64,000 nucleotides of DNA from an uncultured Atopobiaceae bacterium. GTDB taxonomy: Bacteria > Actinomycetota > Coriobacteriia > Coriobacteriales > Atopobiaceae. The notes under the pieces were generated by a model. The model was not told where the DNA came from and ran no database searches. It saw only the letters and a program-made list of their open reading frames with translations. Every line of letters starts with the position of its first letter. Position 1 is the first letter of the stretch. Where the stretch lies: the NCBI GenBank assembly GCA_944320975.1, contig CALUJM010000010.1, forward strand, positions 1-64,000. The letters run 5' to 3'. The position numbers were made by a program, and so were the translations under genes. This document shows, piece after piece, positions 28,146 to 40,524 of the stretch.

Positions 28146-29122
28146 CTACTCCCCCGCCGGGTCCCACTGGCCGTAGCTCTGCCCGAAGCGCCTCCTGTAG
28201 TCCTGCGAGGCGCCGACCTCGGCGAGGATGTCGTCGGAGTCGGCGGCGGGGTCCTCAGACGAGACGGAGAGCCCCCAGGCGCTCGTCAACGCGTCGCACC
28301 GGTTCCTCAACCAGTTACCAAGGGTCGCGAGCCGGTCGACGACCTCGGAGTTGGACCCGTCGTCGAGGGACGTGACCTCGGTGATGAGGTTCGAGACCTC
28401 GAGCGAGATGGACTTCGCGGTCTCGAGACCCTCCTCGCGCTGCTCCCGGGTAGAGTCGGACGAGACGCCCGTCGACCGGAGCAGGTCCTCGTTCTGGTCG
28501 ATCCTGCTGGAGAGGTCGCCGAGGCTCTCGTAGGCGTCCTCGAGCGCCTCGCTCGCTGTCGTGTAGCCCTCCCCCGACCCGCCGCCGTCCTGGCCGACGA
28601 GGCTCTCGACGAACCCGGGGAACCCCTGCATGGAGGTGTCTGCCGGTGTCGTCGCCGAGATTCTCGTGGCGCTGGGGTCCCAGGGATGGGTGATCAGAAG
28701 CGCCGCGCCGCCCACGACGAGCACGGCGAGGACGCCGGCGAGGCTGAGCGCGCGCATGCGGGGCATCCGGTCCGCGCGGCCCGACCCGAGCGCCTCCTCG
28801 CCCTCGGAGGGGATTGCGCTCTCGATCTGCGTGATGGGGGGAAGGTCGTTGTCGGGGTCGTCGAGGGCGGGCATGATGCCGGTGTGCCCGATGTCGGGGA
28901 GGTCGAGGTCGCGGGTGCGCCTCTCGGGGGCGGGCCTCTTCTCGTCCTCGAGAGGCATGCCGCACTTGGGGCACTCCGCGGCGCCAGGCGCGGCCAGGGC
29001 CCCGCAGTGGGGGCACCAGCGCGCGTCGACGAGCGAGATCTTGCGCGTCACGTCGAGGGGCGAGCGGCAGACCGGGCAGGTGAGCGAGTCGCCGGGGACG
29101 TTAGCTCCGCAGGAGGGACAGA

Positions 29123-29126
<4 letters not shown>
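28146..29126 (-). CDS. Double zinc-ribbon membrane protein
   Basis: 326 residues. Two N-terminal zinc ribbons: C3/C6/C17/C20 and C38/C41/C52/C55. A charged linker and one membrane span (about 126-146) follow, then a roughly 180-residue helical outer domain (AYESLGDLSSRIDQNEDLLR, LEVSNLITEVTSLDDG) with no family I recognise. Topology predicts zinc ribbons inside, helices outside. The ATG overlaps the acnA stop by 4 bp, so it is coupled to aconitase. It resembles in layout the proteins at 34754-35713 and 38575-39258. Confidence 0.75.
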
Positions 29127-31799
<2,673 letters not shown>

Positions 31800-31813
<14 letters not shown>

Positions 31814-34190
31814 GCTTACCCTCCACCTTTCTCACGAGACGGGCGAACCGCTCGTCGCTCTCGTAGGTTGCGAGCGAGCGCCCGTACAAGACGTTGAACG
31901 CCGCCACGGAGACAAGGCCCGCCGCGACGATGACGGCTCCCATGCTACCGTCAAAGGTCACGATCTCGAAGAACGAACCGAAGACCGTACACCCAAGCGC
32001 AACAATGCCGATGACGACCGCGAGCAGCGTCGCCCGAAGCGGGGTCATGGGCTGGGAGATGCGCCAGATCAGCGCGATGCCCACGAAGGCGACCAGCACC
32101 GTGCACACCGTCGAGATCTCATCGAAGGAGTGCCCCAGGGCTCTGCCGACGATGAGCTCGGCGAGAAGGGCGGCGACGATGGCGGCCGACGCGGGCAGCG
32201 ACCGCGCGAGCACGTTTGCGAGGAAGCTGCCGCGCACGAGCTCGTGGTTGGGCTCGAGCGCGAGAACGAAGGACGGGATGCCGATGATCGCCGTTGAGAG
32301 CAGCGACATCTGGATCGGGATGAACGGGTACGGCGGCATCACGATGCACACGACGGCGAGAAGAGCGGTGAAGACGGTCTTCACCAGGAAGAGCGAGGCC
32401 GAGCGCTGGAGGTTGTTGATCGAGCGCCTTCCCTCGGCCACGACCTCGGGCATGTGGGCGAAGTCGTTGTCGGCAAGCACGATCTCCGAGACGTTGCGCG
32501 CCGCCGCGGAGCCGGACGCCATGGCGACCGAGCAGTCCGCCTCGCGCAGGGCGAGGACGTCGTTCACCCCGTCCCCGGTCATGGCCACGGTGCGGCCGCG
32601 GCGGTGCAGGGCGCGGACGAGCTCGCGCTTCTGCTGGGGGGTGACGCGCCCGAAGACGCGGGCCTCGTCGACGGCCGCATCGAGTTTCTCGGGCCTATCG
32701 AGGGTGGCGGCGTCGACGTAGCGATCGGCGTGCGGGACGCCGGCGCGGGCCGCGATGGCCGAGACGGTGCGCGGGTCGTCTCCGGAGATGACGCGAAGCT
32801 CGACGCCCTGCTCGAGGAAGAAGCGCATGGTCTCCGGTGCCGTGGGGCGAATCTCGTCGCGGATGGCCACGCAGCCGATCAGGCGCGCGTCGCCGAGAAG
32901 GGCGTTCTTCTCGTCAAAGCCGTCGACGCGGCAGACCACGAGCACGCGCTCCGTCGCGTCGAAGGCGCGGGCGACGGCGTCGGCCTCCCCTGCGCGGTCG
33001 CGCCCGAGCACGAAGGCGGCGGCCCCCATGACGAGCGCGCGCCCGTCAGCGGTCACGCACCCCGAGTACTTGCGCGCCGAGTCGAAGGGGACGGCGCGCG
33101 CGACGGCGACGGGCCTGATGCCCGCCTCCTCGGCGTGGCGCAGCAGGGCGAGCGCGGTCTCGTTGGCGTCCTCGGCGTTGGCGGCGGCGACTGAGGTCAT
33201 GGCCGCCTCGACATCCTCGACGGCAAAGCCCGGGGCGGGGCCCACTGACGAAACCTCCATCTCGCCGGAGGTGATCGTGCCGGTTTTGTCGAGGCAGAGC
33301 GTGTCCACGCGTGCGAGCGTCTCGACGCAGTAGGCCTGCTGCACAAGGACCATGCGCCTGCCTAGGCGGAAGGTCGCGATGGCGAGCACCGACGAGGTGA
33401 GCAGGACGAGGCCCTGCGGGATCATGCCGATTACCGCGGCGACCGAGGTGAGGATCGCGTCCTCGAGCGAGCCGCCGTCCATGAGCAGGGACCTGAGGAA
33501 GAGGCCCAGGCCGAGCGGCACGAGGATGATCGTCCCGAGCCTGATGATGGCCTTGAGGGTCGCCTGGATCTCGGAGTGGACCTTCTTGACGTACTTCGCC
33601 TCGGCGTTGATGCGGGCCGCGTAGCCCTCGGCGCCCACGCGCGTCACGCGAGCGACCAGGCTGCCGGCGTCGACGAAGCTTCCCGAGAGCAGCTCGTCCC
33701 CCGGGCCCTTGGAGACTGGCTTGGCCTCGCCCGTGAGCAGGCTCTCGTTCATGGATACGTTGCCCTCGACGATGACGGCGTCGGCGGGCACCTGGTCCCC
33801 GTGGGCGAGGCGCATGAGGTCGTCGACGACGAGCTCCGACGGCGCGATCTCGCGCTCCCCCGATGCCCTGACGACGGTGACCTCCTTCTGGGTGAGGATG
33901 GTGAGCTTGTCCACCATGCGCTTGGCGCGGATCTCCTGCGTCACGCCGATGATGAGGTTGGCGCCCACGACGCACATGAACAGCATGTTGCGGTACTGCC
34001 CCGTAAGCAGCACCAAGATGGCGAGCGCGAGGTTCACGCCGTTGAAGAGCGTGAGGGCGTGCTCGGCGACGATCTGCCCGACGGACTTGGTCTTTACGTC
34101 GGTGTTGGCGTTGGTGAGGCCCTGGGCGACGCGTTCGGCGACCTCGGAGTCGCTGAGGCCCCGCGGCGCCGCGTCCTTCTCGTCCGTCAT
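31800..34190 (-). CDS. P-type ATPase, CtpE-like (probable Ca2+ transporter)
   Basis: 796 residues. Actuator motif NESLLTGEAKPVSKG, phosphorylation site CLDKTGTITSGE, nucleotide-domain KYSGCVTADGRALVMGAA, and hinge VAMTGDGVNDVLALREADCS. The fourth membrane helix has IGMIPQGLVLLTSSV; the PQGL form instead of PEGL is typical of mycobacterial CtpE, a calcium-uptake ATPase. No N-terminal heavy-metal domain. Specificity for Ca2+ is by family resemblance. Eight to ten membrane helices. It is the first gene of a run with acnA and the 28146 gene. Confidence 0.85.
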
Positions 34191-34300
34191 CTGCTCCCCT
34201 CCCGGCGGTGCGTCATACGTTGGTCATTGTGCCACGGGGCGGCGAGACCTAAACAAAGCTTACGAAAAAGAGAGAATCTCATGCGGGGCCGAGCCTCGCG

Positions 34301-34343
34301 ACCAAAACGAACGGGCCCGCGAGACAACATGCCTCGCGGGCCC
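34301..34343 (-). terminator. Terminator after tRNA-Arg
   Basis: Perfect 11-bp stem GGGCCCGCGAG / CTCGCGGGCCC (34313-34323 with 34333-34343), then minus-strand GTTCGTTTTGG. It lies 14 bp after the tRNA CCA end. Confidence 0.7.
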
Positions 34344-34357
34344 GCGCATCATGCACG

Positions 34358-34434
34358 TGGTGCGCCCAGGGGGATTCGAACCCACGACCTTCTGCTCCGG
34401 AGGCAGACGCTCTAATCCACTGAGCTATGGGCGC
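34358..34434 (-). tRNA. tRNA-Arg (anticodon CCG)
   Basis: 77 nt with encoded CCA. Acceptor stem GCGCCCA/TGGGCGC, D-arm GCTC...GAGC, anticodon arm TCTGC-CTCCGGA-GCAGA with anticodon CCG reading CGG, and T-loop TTCGAAT. The T-stem GTGGG/CCCCC has one T-C mismatch at its second pair. Confidence 0.95.
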
Positions 34435-34753
34435 GCGCAGAAGACAGTATAGCCGATTCGGCGATTCCGCAATGACTGGATGCGGCCCGCGCGCGGACTG
34501 TCGTTCTCCCGAGGGCCCAAATCCGGATTTGTGTTGCGCGCGGACCCAAATGAGGATTTGGGTCCGGAGCAGCGGGCACTTCTCGGCCTGAGCGCGACCT
34601 CGGGCTCGTTGGGCAAACTATCACGATAATCGCTTAACCGAGAAGGACAAGCGACTCCGACTGCCCCTACTGCCACGGACCCAAATCCGGATTTGGGTCC
34701 TCCCGCGACCCAAATGACGATTTGGGTCCCATGCCAATGTGGGGTGCGGCCAG
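34435..34753. other. Intergenic repeat-rich region
   Basis: 319 bp upstream of the tRNA and beyond the end of the zinc-ribbon gene. It is almost filled by the 217-bp repeat copy A (34513-34729). Open frames crossing it also appear at 35.9-36.1 kb because the DNA is repeated; they are not genes. Confidence 0.7.
34513..34729. repeat. 217-bp direct repeat, copy A
   Basis: Matches 35973-36189 at a constant offset of 1460 bp with only three differences by eye (34532, 34582 and 34717). Each copy contains four imperfect palindromes of the GGACCCAAATCC / GGATTTGGGTCC type around a unique segment (about 34567-34676). Confidence 0.93.
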
Positions 34754-35713
34754 CTACGCCTTGCTCAGGTCGTAGGAATCGGTCTGGATGGACCTGGTCC
34801 CATACTTGACATCCGCCCAGCTGTCGACCTCGACCTCAAGACGGACGCCGTAGCTGTACTCCTCCGTCTCTGCCTTGATGACCACGTACTCGTCGTCGGC
34901 ATCGATGTTGCCCTTGAGCTCGAAGTCCCCGTCCCCCTCGAAGGTGCCCGTGAGGTCCTCGAATGTGACGACGCGGTCGCCGTCCACGGAGTCTGCATCG
35001 TCGTTGATGGTGTCGTGGCCGTGGAAAAGCACCTCGACGTCGGCCTTCATCTGCCCGGTGTTCGAGTTGATGCTCTTGATGGTGATCTTCAGCGGGTGCG
35101 TGGAGGCGCCGAAGCAGTTGCCGTAGGCCGCGCCGACCTCCTTGAGCTCACCGGTCCAGGTGCCGACAAAGGACTGGGCGTTGTCGAGGGACGCCTCGCC
35201 CTCGTCACCGGAGCCGGTATTGTCGGCAGCGCCGGCCCCCGGTGCCTCGGCGGGGTCCGTCATCGCGACGGGCTGGCCGCCGCCCTGTCCGGCCGAGCTC
35301 TCCGCCGCGTCGGCGCGAGCGGTCTCCTCCTGGAGCCGCTCGCTCACATCGTCGAGCTGGGACTGCAGCTCGTCCATCCTATCGCCCGCCTGGCGCGCCT
35401 GCTCGTCCATGAGAAACCAGGTCGCGCCGGCTCCGGCGCCCACGAGCAGCGCGGCGCCCAGGCAGGCGGCCACGATCTTGGGGGCGTTGGACTTCCCCGC
35501 CGCGCGGCGGGCGTCCGCGTAGGCTGCTTTGGCGCGTCGGAGCTCCTCTTTGGGGTCGGAGGGGGCCTCCTCGAAGTCGGGCCGGGGCGCGGGCGCCGGG
35601 ACCGTGTCGGCGACGGGCGGGCGGACGGTCGTCACGTTCTCGACAGGGCTTCCGCACGCCCTGCAGAACTTCGCGCCGTCAGGCACGTCGGCGCCGCAGA
35701 CGGGACATCTCAT
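34754..35713 (-). CDS. Zinc-ribbon, single-span, coiled-coil protein of unknown function
   Basis: 319 residues from ATG 35713 (GAGGT six nt upstream). Zinc ribbon C3/C6/C17/C20, a proline/alanine-rich linker, a membrane span at about 79-102, coiled coil to about 140 (DRMDELQSQLDDVSERLQEE), an acidic low-complexity linker, then a roughly 130-residue extracytoplasmic domain: FVGTWTGELKEVGAAYG, KITIKSINSNTGQMKADVEV and FELKGNIDADDEYV, beta-rich. No known family recognised. It is bracketed by 217-bp direct repeats and diverges from a kinase with WG repeats, suggesting a transferred or duplicated cassette. Confidence 0.75.
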   Translation of the reverse strand: MRCPVCGADVPDGAKFCRACGSPVENVTTVRPPVADTVPAPAPRPDFEEAPSDPKEELRRAKAAYADARRAAGKSNAPKIVAACLGAALLVGAGAGATWFLMDEQARQAGDRMDELQSQLDDVSERLQEETARADAAESSAGQGGGQPVAMTDPAEAPGAGAADNTGSGDEGEASLDNAQSFVGTWTGELKEVGAAYGNCFGASTHPLKITIKSINSNTGQMKADVEVLFHGHDTINDDADSVDGDRVVTFEDLTGTFEGDGDFELKGNIDADDEYVVIKAETEEYSYGVRLEVEVDSWADVKYGTRSIQTDSYDLSKA

Positions 35714-35867
35714 CTCAGGACCTCGCTTCCTCGTTTCGTACGCTCGATTCTCGATGATAGCGGCACGAGCTCCGTCAAAATTGCGCAACTCCGGATTTGG
35801 GTCCTCGTCGAGGCGGGGCTGCCGAGAATAACTGGCTAAGTGCGGACGGTCTGGGCGCCCGAAACGT

Positions 35868-35916
35868 CCGGAACTGGCCCGGTATCGGGCGGGCGAGGAT
35901 AACGGGCCGGTTCCGG
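35868..35916. repeat. Hairpin with 14-bp arms
   Basis: CCGGAACTGGCCCG (35868-35881) pairs with CGGGCCGGTTCCGG (35903-35916), one G-T pair, 21-nt loop. Confidence 0.7.
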
Positions 35917-35972
35917 TCGGTTTGGCCTGAGTCACCGATTTGCTGGCGGGGCCGAGGGGCGCCCTCGGGCTC

Positions 35973-36189
35973 GGGCCCAAATCCGGATTTGGGTTGCGCG
36001 CGGACCCAAATGAGGATTTGGGTCCGGAGCAGCGGGCACTTTTCGGCCTGAGCGCGACCTCGGGCTCGTTGGGCAAACTATCACGATAATCGCTTAACCG
36101 AGAAGGACAAGCGACTCCGACTGCCCCTACTGCCACGGACCCAAATCCGGATTTGGGTCCTCCCGCGACCCAAATGGCGATTTGGGTCC
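35973..36189. repeat. 217-bp direct repeat, copy B
   Basis: Same orientation and near-identical to 34513-34729. The two copies bracket the zinc-ribbon gene 34754-35713 plus 259 bp of its upstream DNA. Confidence 0.93.
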
Positions 36190-36361
36190 GAGACTGAGGG
36201 GGAGCTCAGGCTCGGCCGTTCTTGTCGGCTAAGTCCTTATGCTCGTGACTTAACGCTTCAATAAGCAGTGCCTCACGGGCCGAGAAGTGCCCACTGATTC
36301 GGACGCAACCCTGCGTCAGTCCGTCTTTGGTAGACTTCGAGCCTGGAAGGAGGCGTGCAGC

Positions 36362-38572
36362 ATGAGCGAGAAGAACGAGGCGCCGGTCGCGGCCCCCTAC
36401 ACGAGCGTCATCGTGCTGGACGAGTTCGAGCCTGCGTTCCCCCTTCCGGGCACGGACGCCGACGACCTCCATCGACGCTACGACGTGCTGTTTTCGTCGC
36501 AGGCATCTCCCGACCTCGCCGGCGGGATGGGCTATGTCACGCGCGTGAGAAACGCCTTCGGCCAGACCATGGCGCTCAAGCGGATGCGGCACGACCCCCT
36601 CGCGGGCGACCGCGTCGAGCGCGGCAGGCTCGCCGCCTTCCGCGAGGAGTACGCGACGCAGCTCACCCTCTCCCATCTTCGCGGCTTTCCCGACCTCTAC
36701 GGTTTCGGCTCGATCGACGGGGACCCCGTGATCCTCATGGAGTGGGTCGAGGGCAAGACGCTGCTGTCCGCCCTCGCCGACCTGCGGACGGAGCCGTCGC
36801 CCGCCGGGCCGGTCGTTCCGGCGCGGACGGTCGCCGCCCTCGGCGTTGCCGTGCTCGACGTCCTCGCGGCGGCGGATGGCCTCGACCGCGGCCTCGTGCA
36901 CCGCGACCTCTCCCCTCGAAACGTCATGCTCAGGACCTCCGATCGCACGGTCGCCGAGCAGGCCGCCTCGGGCCGCTTCGACGTCTGCCTCATCGACTTT
37001 GGCAGCTCGGCCCCACTCGACGCGGGCACCGATGGGACGTTCACGAGGCAGACCAACGTCTGGCGCAACGGCACCCCGGAGTACGCGCCGCCCGAGATGC
37101 TCACCAACGACCTCCCGGGCGTGGACGCGCTGAGGCGCGACCCCTCCATCGACGTGTACGCGCTCTGCAGCATCCTCTACGAGCTCTATGCCGGCAAGAC
37201 GCCGTACCGTCTCGCCGAGAGCCTGGCGGCCTCGCCCTATCTGGCCAAGCGCGGCCGACGCCCGGTTCCGCCCGCCCTGCGCCGCCCCGAGGACGCGCCG
37301 CTCGTGAGCGCTATCCTCTCGGGCATAGCCCCCGTGCAGGCCGACCGCATCGGCTCGGCGCGCCTGCGCGGGCTGCTCGCGGGGTGGGTGACCGGGGCGT
37401 CCCCGAGGCCGCTTCCGTCGAGGCCCGTGCTCACAGCCCCTCGCAAGCCCGCGCAAACCAAGTCTTCCCCTCGAAGGGCGTCGGTCACGCGCCGCGCGCT
37501 CCTCGCTGGCCTGGGCGCCGTCGGCGGAGCAGCCGTCTGCGTCGGCGCGGCGTACGGCGCCGCGCGCCTCCTCGGAACCCTCAGCGACTCCGAGAATAGT
37601 GCCGAGAAGGACGCGCGCCCCGAAGACGCCGCCGAGGCCCCTGCGGACCAGGAGGCTCCGCAGGCGGTCTCGACGGACGGCCTTCTCGTTGCCGCAAAGG
37701 ACGCCGCGACCGGATTCTGGGGACTCATCAACGGCTCGGGCCAATGGGCCGTCGAGCCCGCCTTCTCGGAGGCGCCCGGTCCCCTGCGCGAGGAGCTCGC
37801 CTGTGCGCTCGACCCCGCGAGCGGGCTCTGGGGCTACCTCGACCGGTCCGGCTCGTGGGCGATAGGGCCGTCCTTCTCGGCCGCCGGGGACTTTGCCGAG
37901 GGGCTCGCGCCGGCCAGGGACGTGGGCACCGGGCTCTGGGGCTTCATGGACGAGTCCGGCTCGTGGGTCGTCTCCCCCGCCTTTGACGAGGCCCGGTCCT
38001 TCTCCGCCGGGCTCGCCGCGTGCAGGCAGCCCAAGTCGCAGGCCGAGGCCGAGCGGGTCCGCTACGGGCAGCTCTGGGGCTATGTCGACAGCTCGGGAGC
38101 CTGGGCGGTGGGCCCGGGCTTTGCCGAGGCCGGTGACTTCTCCGAGGAGGGGCTCGCCCCGGCGGCGGCCACCGCGTCTTCGTGGGAGTTCATCGGCCGC
38201 GGAGGCGATCGCGCCTTCGAAGGCACGTGGAGCCGTGCGCGCGCGTTCTCGGAGGGCCTCGCCGCCGTCATGCGCGGATCGACCTCGAGGTGGGGCTTCG
38301 TCGACACCTCCGGCAACCTTGCCATCGACGCCCGCTTCGACGATGCCGGGTCGTTCTCGGGCGGGCTCGCCCCGGCCAAGGACCACGACACGGGACTCTG
38401 GGGCTTCGTGAACGCTGCGGGGACGTGGGCCGTGAGCCCGGCCTTTGCCGGGCTCGGGAGCCTTGAGGACGGAAAGGCCCCGGCGCGGGACGCCGCGTCG
38501 GGGCTCTGGGGGCTGGTGGACGAGACGGGGTCGTGGGCCGTGCCCGCGTCCTTCTCGGGGATCGGGCTCTGA
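36362..38572 (+). CDS. Ser/Thr protein kinase with membrane span and WG-repeat domain
   Basis: 736 residues from ATG 36362 (GGAGG eight nt upstream; an ATG 75 bp earlier lacks a site). Hanks-type kinase at about 40-345: Lys73 in MALKRMR, catalytic HRDLSPRN (180-187), metal-binding DFG (212-214) and GTPEYAPPEM (238-246). A basic stretch and membrane span (about 380-402) follow, then an acidic linker and roughly eight WG-type repeats (440-736, one degenerate), for example LWGFMDESGSWVVSPAF and RWGFVDTSGNLAIDARF. WG repeats are beta-rich ligand or protein-binding modules, so this reads as a receptor kinase with an outside sensor. Substrate unknown. Converges on the 38575 gene with 2 bp between. 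Confidence 0.88.
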   Translation: MSEKNEAPVAAPYTSVIVLDEFEPAFPLPGTDADDLHRRYDVLFSSQASPDLAGGMGYVTRVRNAFGQTMALKRMRHDPLAGDRVERGRLAAFREEYATQLTLSHLRGFPDLYGFGSIDGDPVILMEWVEGKTLLSALADLRTEPSPAGPVVPARTVAALGVAVLDVLAAADGLDRGLVHRDLSPRNVMLRTSDRTVAEQAASGRFDVCLIDFGSSAPLDAGTDGTFTRQTNVWRNGTPEYAPPEMLTNDLPGVDALRRDPSIDVYALCSILYELYAGKTPYRLAESLAASPYLAKRGRRPVPPALRRPEDAPLVSAILSGIAPVQADRIGSARLRGLLAGWVTGASPRPLPSRPVLTAPRKPAQTKSSPRRASVTRRALLAGLGAVGGAAVCVGAAYGAARLLGTLSDSENSAEKDARPEDAAEAPADQEAPQAVSTDGLLVAAKDAATGFWGLINGSGQWAVEPAFSEAPGPLREELACALDPASGLWGYLDRSGSWAIGPSFSAAGDFAEGLAPARDVGTGLWGFMDESGSWVVSPAFDEARSFSAGLAACRQPKSQAEAERVRYGQLWGYVDSSGAWAVGPGFAEAGDFSEEGLAPAAATASSWEFIGRGGDRAFEGTWSRARAFSEGLAAVMRGSTSRWGFVDTSGNLAIDARFDDAGSFSGGLAPAKDHDTGLWGFVNAAGTWAVSPAFAGLGSLEDGKAPARDAASGLWGLVDETGSWAVPASFSGIGL

Positions 38573-38574
38573 GG

Positions 38575-39258
38575 CTAATCGCGCTCGGGCTTGACGGCGA
38601 GCGAGACGACAAGGGCGATCGCCGCGACGGCGACGAGCAGCATGGTCCCGGACTCGACGGTCACCCAGTTGACATTGCCCAGCACCATGAAGACCATGAC
38701 GCCAAAGGCCGCGAGCACGAGGAGACCGAGCGGCATGGTGCCCCTCTTCCCCTTGGCGAGCACGGTGGCGACGCCAACGAGCACGAGCACGATGCCGACG
38801 GCCCAGGCCGCCGTGAAGGCCATGAAGAGGGCGTCCATGCCCTTGCTGCCGTCATAGCTGGCGAGGATCCTGCCCATGTCAGCAAGGGACCAGGCGCTGT
38901 AGGAGTCGGCGAGGGCGTAATTGCCGCTGCCGCCGCCAAGATACGAGTAAAGGCTGCTTCCGAGGCTCGTGAGGCCGGTGACCCAACCGTCGACGCTCAG
39001 GAGCGGCATGCACGAGGCGGCTGCCGCGACGACGCCTGCTACGGCGTTGACGATGCGGCCGACCTTCAGGCCGCCGCCCGTGTAGCCCGGGGCAACGGGG
39101 CCCGTGGGCTCTGAGAAATGGCTCCCGCCGGACGCGCGGTTTGACGCAGGTGACGGTCCGGGGGCAGGGGCGGCCGCCGGCGCCGAGATGGTGGCGCCGC
39201 ACTTCGGGCAGAACTTGGAGGCGTCGGGAATCTGGTTGCCGCAGCTCGGGCAGAACAT
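38575..39258 (-). CDS. Zinc-ribbon multi-span membrane protein
   Basis: 227 residues. N-terminal zinc ribbon (C3, C6, C17, C20) and a Pro/Ala-rich linker precede about four membrane spans (66-87, 143-168, 175-194, 205-222), with a Ser/Gly/Tyr-rich loop between the first two. No family recognised. Its ribbon MFCPSCGNQIPDASKFCPKC is very like that of the 34754 gene, hinting at a shared binding partner. Convergent with the WG-repeat kinase. Confidence 0.75.
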   Translation of the reverse strand: MFCPSCGNQIPDASKFCPKCGATISAPAAAPAPGPSPASNRASGGSHFSEPTGPVAPGYTGGGLKVGRIVNAVAGVVAAAASCMPLLSVDGWVTGLTSLGSSLYSYLGGGSGNYALADSYSAWSLADMGRILASYDGSKGMDALFMAFTAAWAVGIVLVLVGVATVLAKGKRGTMPLGLLVLAAFGVMVFMVLGNVNWVTVESGTMLLVAVAAIALVVSLAVKPERD

Positions 39259-39286
39259 GGTGGCTCCAATCGATCGACTTCACACA

Positions 39287-39315
39287 GCCATAGTCTGCAC
39301 CAACCGCGCGCTCAA
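39287..39315 (-). promoter_or_regulatory. Possible promoter for the 38575-39258 gene
   Basis: Minus-strand TTGAGC (39310-39315), 17-bp spacer, TATGGC (39287-39292), 28 bp before the start. Weak -10 box. Confidence 0.35.
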
Positions 39316-39498
39316 ACTTTGCGCAAATTCCGCCAGCGCGGCGGTTGCTGCACATCGAGCCGGCTAAACAGCGAGGTCGCCAAGCGTGTACGTGTCGTCC
39401 GGGAGGAAGACGCCGGCCCCGTAACCGTGCGGTCACACGTGCGTGGTATCCTCACACAGTTCTATCGGCAGCATCGCGCATGAGTACGGGAGACCCCC

Positions 39499-40524
39499 AT
39501 GATCGTTCTTGTCAAGGAGACGGCCTCGACCCAGCAGCTCGACCACTTCGTGCAGTGGATCGAGGACCGCGGCTTCAGGACGAACGTCTCCCAGGGAGAC
39601 AACGAGACCATCGTCGGCATCATCGGCGACACCACCAAGATCGACCCGTTCATCCTCGAGAGCATGGATATCGTCGAGCGCGTCCAGCGCGTCTCGGAGC
39701 CCTTCAAGCTCGCCAACCGCAAGTTCCACCCGGAGGACACCGTCGTCGACTGCGGGCACGGGGTGCTCGTGGGCGGAGGCAATTTCCAGGTGATCGCCGG
39801 GCCCTGCTCGGTCGAGGGCGACAACCTCATCGAGATCGCCCGCGCGGTCAAGGCGGCCGGCGCCACCATGCTGCGCGGGGGCGCGTTCAAGCCCCGCACC
39901 TCGCCCTACGCCTACCAGGGCATGGGCGAGAAGGGCCTCGACCTGCTGATGGAGGCGTCCGCCGAGCTCGACATGCCCGTCGTGACCGAGGTCATGGACC
40001 CGCGCGACGTCCAGATGTTCGTCGACCGCGGCATCGACGTTCTGCAGATCGGCGCGCGCAACGCGCAGAACTTCGCCCTGCTCAAGGAGGTGGGCCAGAC
40101 CCGCACCCCGGTCTTGCTCAAGCGCGGCATGTCACAGACCATCGACGAGCTGGTCATGAGCGCCGAGTACGTCATGAGCGAGGGCAACGCCAACGTCATG
40201 CTCTGCGAGCGCGGCATCCGCACCTTCGAGACCCGCACTCGCAACACCTTCGACGTCAACGCGATCCCGGTCCTGCGCCACCTCACGCACCTGCCGGTCG
40301 TCGCCGACCCGAGCCACTCCACCGGCTACACGCGCTACGTGCGCTCGGCCGCCTACGCCGCCACCGCCGCGGGCGCTGACGCCCTCGAGATTGAGGTCCA
40401 CGACTGTCCCTCCCAGGCCTGGTCGGACGGCGCCCAGGCCCTCACGCCGGAGCAGTTCGTCGACGCCATGCGCCGCATCTCCCTCATCCGCGACGCCGTC
40501 ACGGCCCCGATCGAGGAGGCGTAG
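39499..40524 (+). CDS. aroF: 3-deoxy-7-phosphoheptulonate synthase (AroF/type I-beta)
   Basis: First step of the shikimate pathway: PEP + erythrose-4-phosphate to DAHP. 341 residues. The N-terminal ferredoxin-like domain (1-90, MIVLVKETASTQQLDHFVQW) gives feedback control in Thermotoga-type enzymes. The barrel shows IAGPCSVEG, MLRGGAFKPRTSPYAYQGMG, TEVMDPRDV, LKRGMSQTIDE, CERGIRTFE and VVADPSHSTGY. First gene of the aromatic cluster; tyrA follows with no gap. Confidence 0.96.
   Translation: MIVLVKETASTQQLDHFVQWIEDRGFRTNVSQGDNETIVGIIGDTTKIDPFILESMDIVERVQRVSEPFKLANRKFHPEDTVVDCGHGVLVGGGNFQVIAGPCSVEGDNLIEIARAVKAAGATMLRGGAFKPRTSPYAYQGMGEKGLDLLMEASAELDMPVVTEVMDPRDVQMFVDRGIDVLQIGARNAQNFALLKEVGQTRTPVLLKRGMSQTIDELVMSAEYVMSEGNANVMLCERGIRTFETRTRNTFDVNAIPVLRHLTHLPVVADPSHSTGYTRYVRSAAYAATAAGADALEIEVHDCPSQAWSDGAQALTPEQFVDAMRRISLIRDAVTAPIEEA

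Larger units (their letters stand above)
35714..36361. other. 648-bp gene-free region between divergent genes
   Basis: Holds a half copy of the GGATTTGGGTCC element (about 35789-35801), a 14-bp-arm hairpin (35868-35916), the second 217-bp repeat (35973-36189), and about 170 bp that must contain the kinase promoter. TAGACT near 36331 with GGAGG before the ATG is the only hint of control signals. No gene seen. Confidence 0.65.

Noticed and set aside
34425..34676. Two similar small proteins (34.4-34.7 kb and 35.9-36.1 kb) as a gene family
   Set aside because: They are translations of the 217-bp direct repeat and its palindromes; no ribosome site or protein-like composition.
34513..34729. CRISPR-like array in the GGACCCAAATCC region
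   Set aside because: Spacing is irregular, the units are palindromes inside a duplicated block, and no cas gene is near.
34754..36189. Composite transposon around the zinc-ribbon gene
   Set aside because: The flanking repeats encode no transposase, and I see no target-site duplication, so only a bracketing duplication is claimed.
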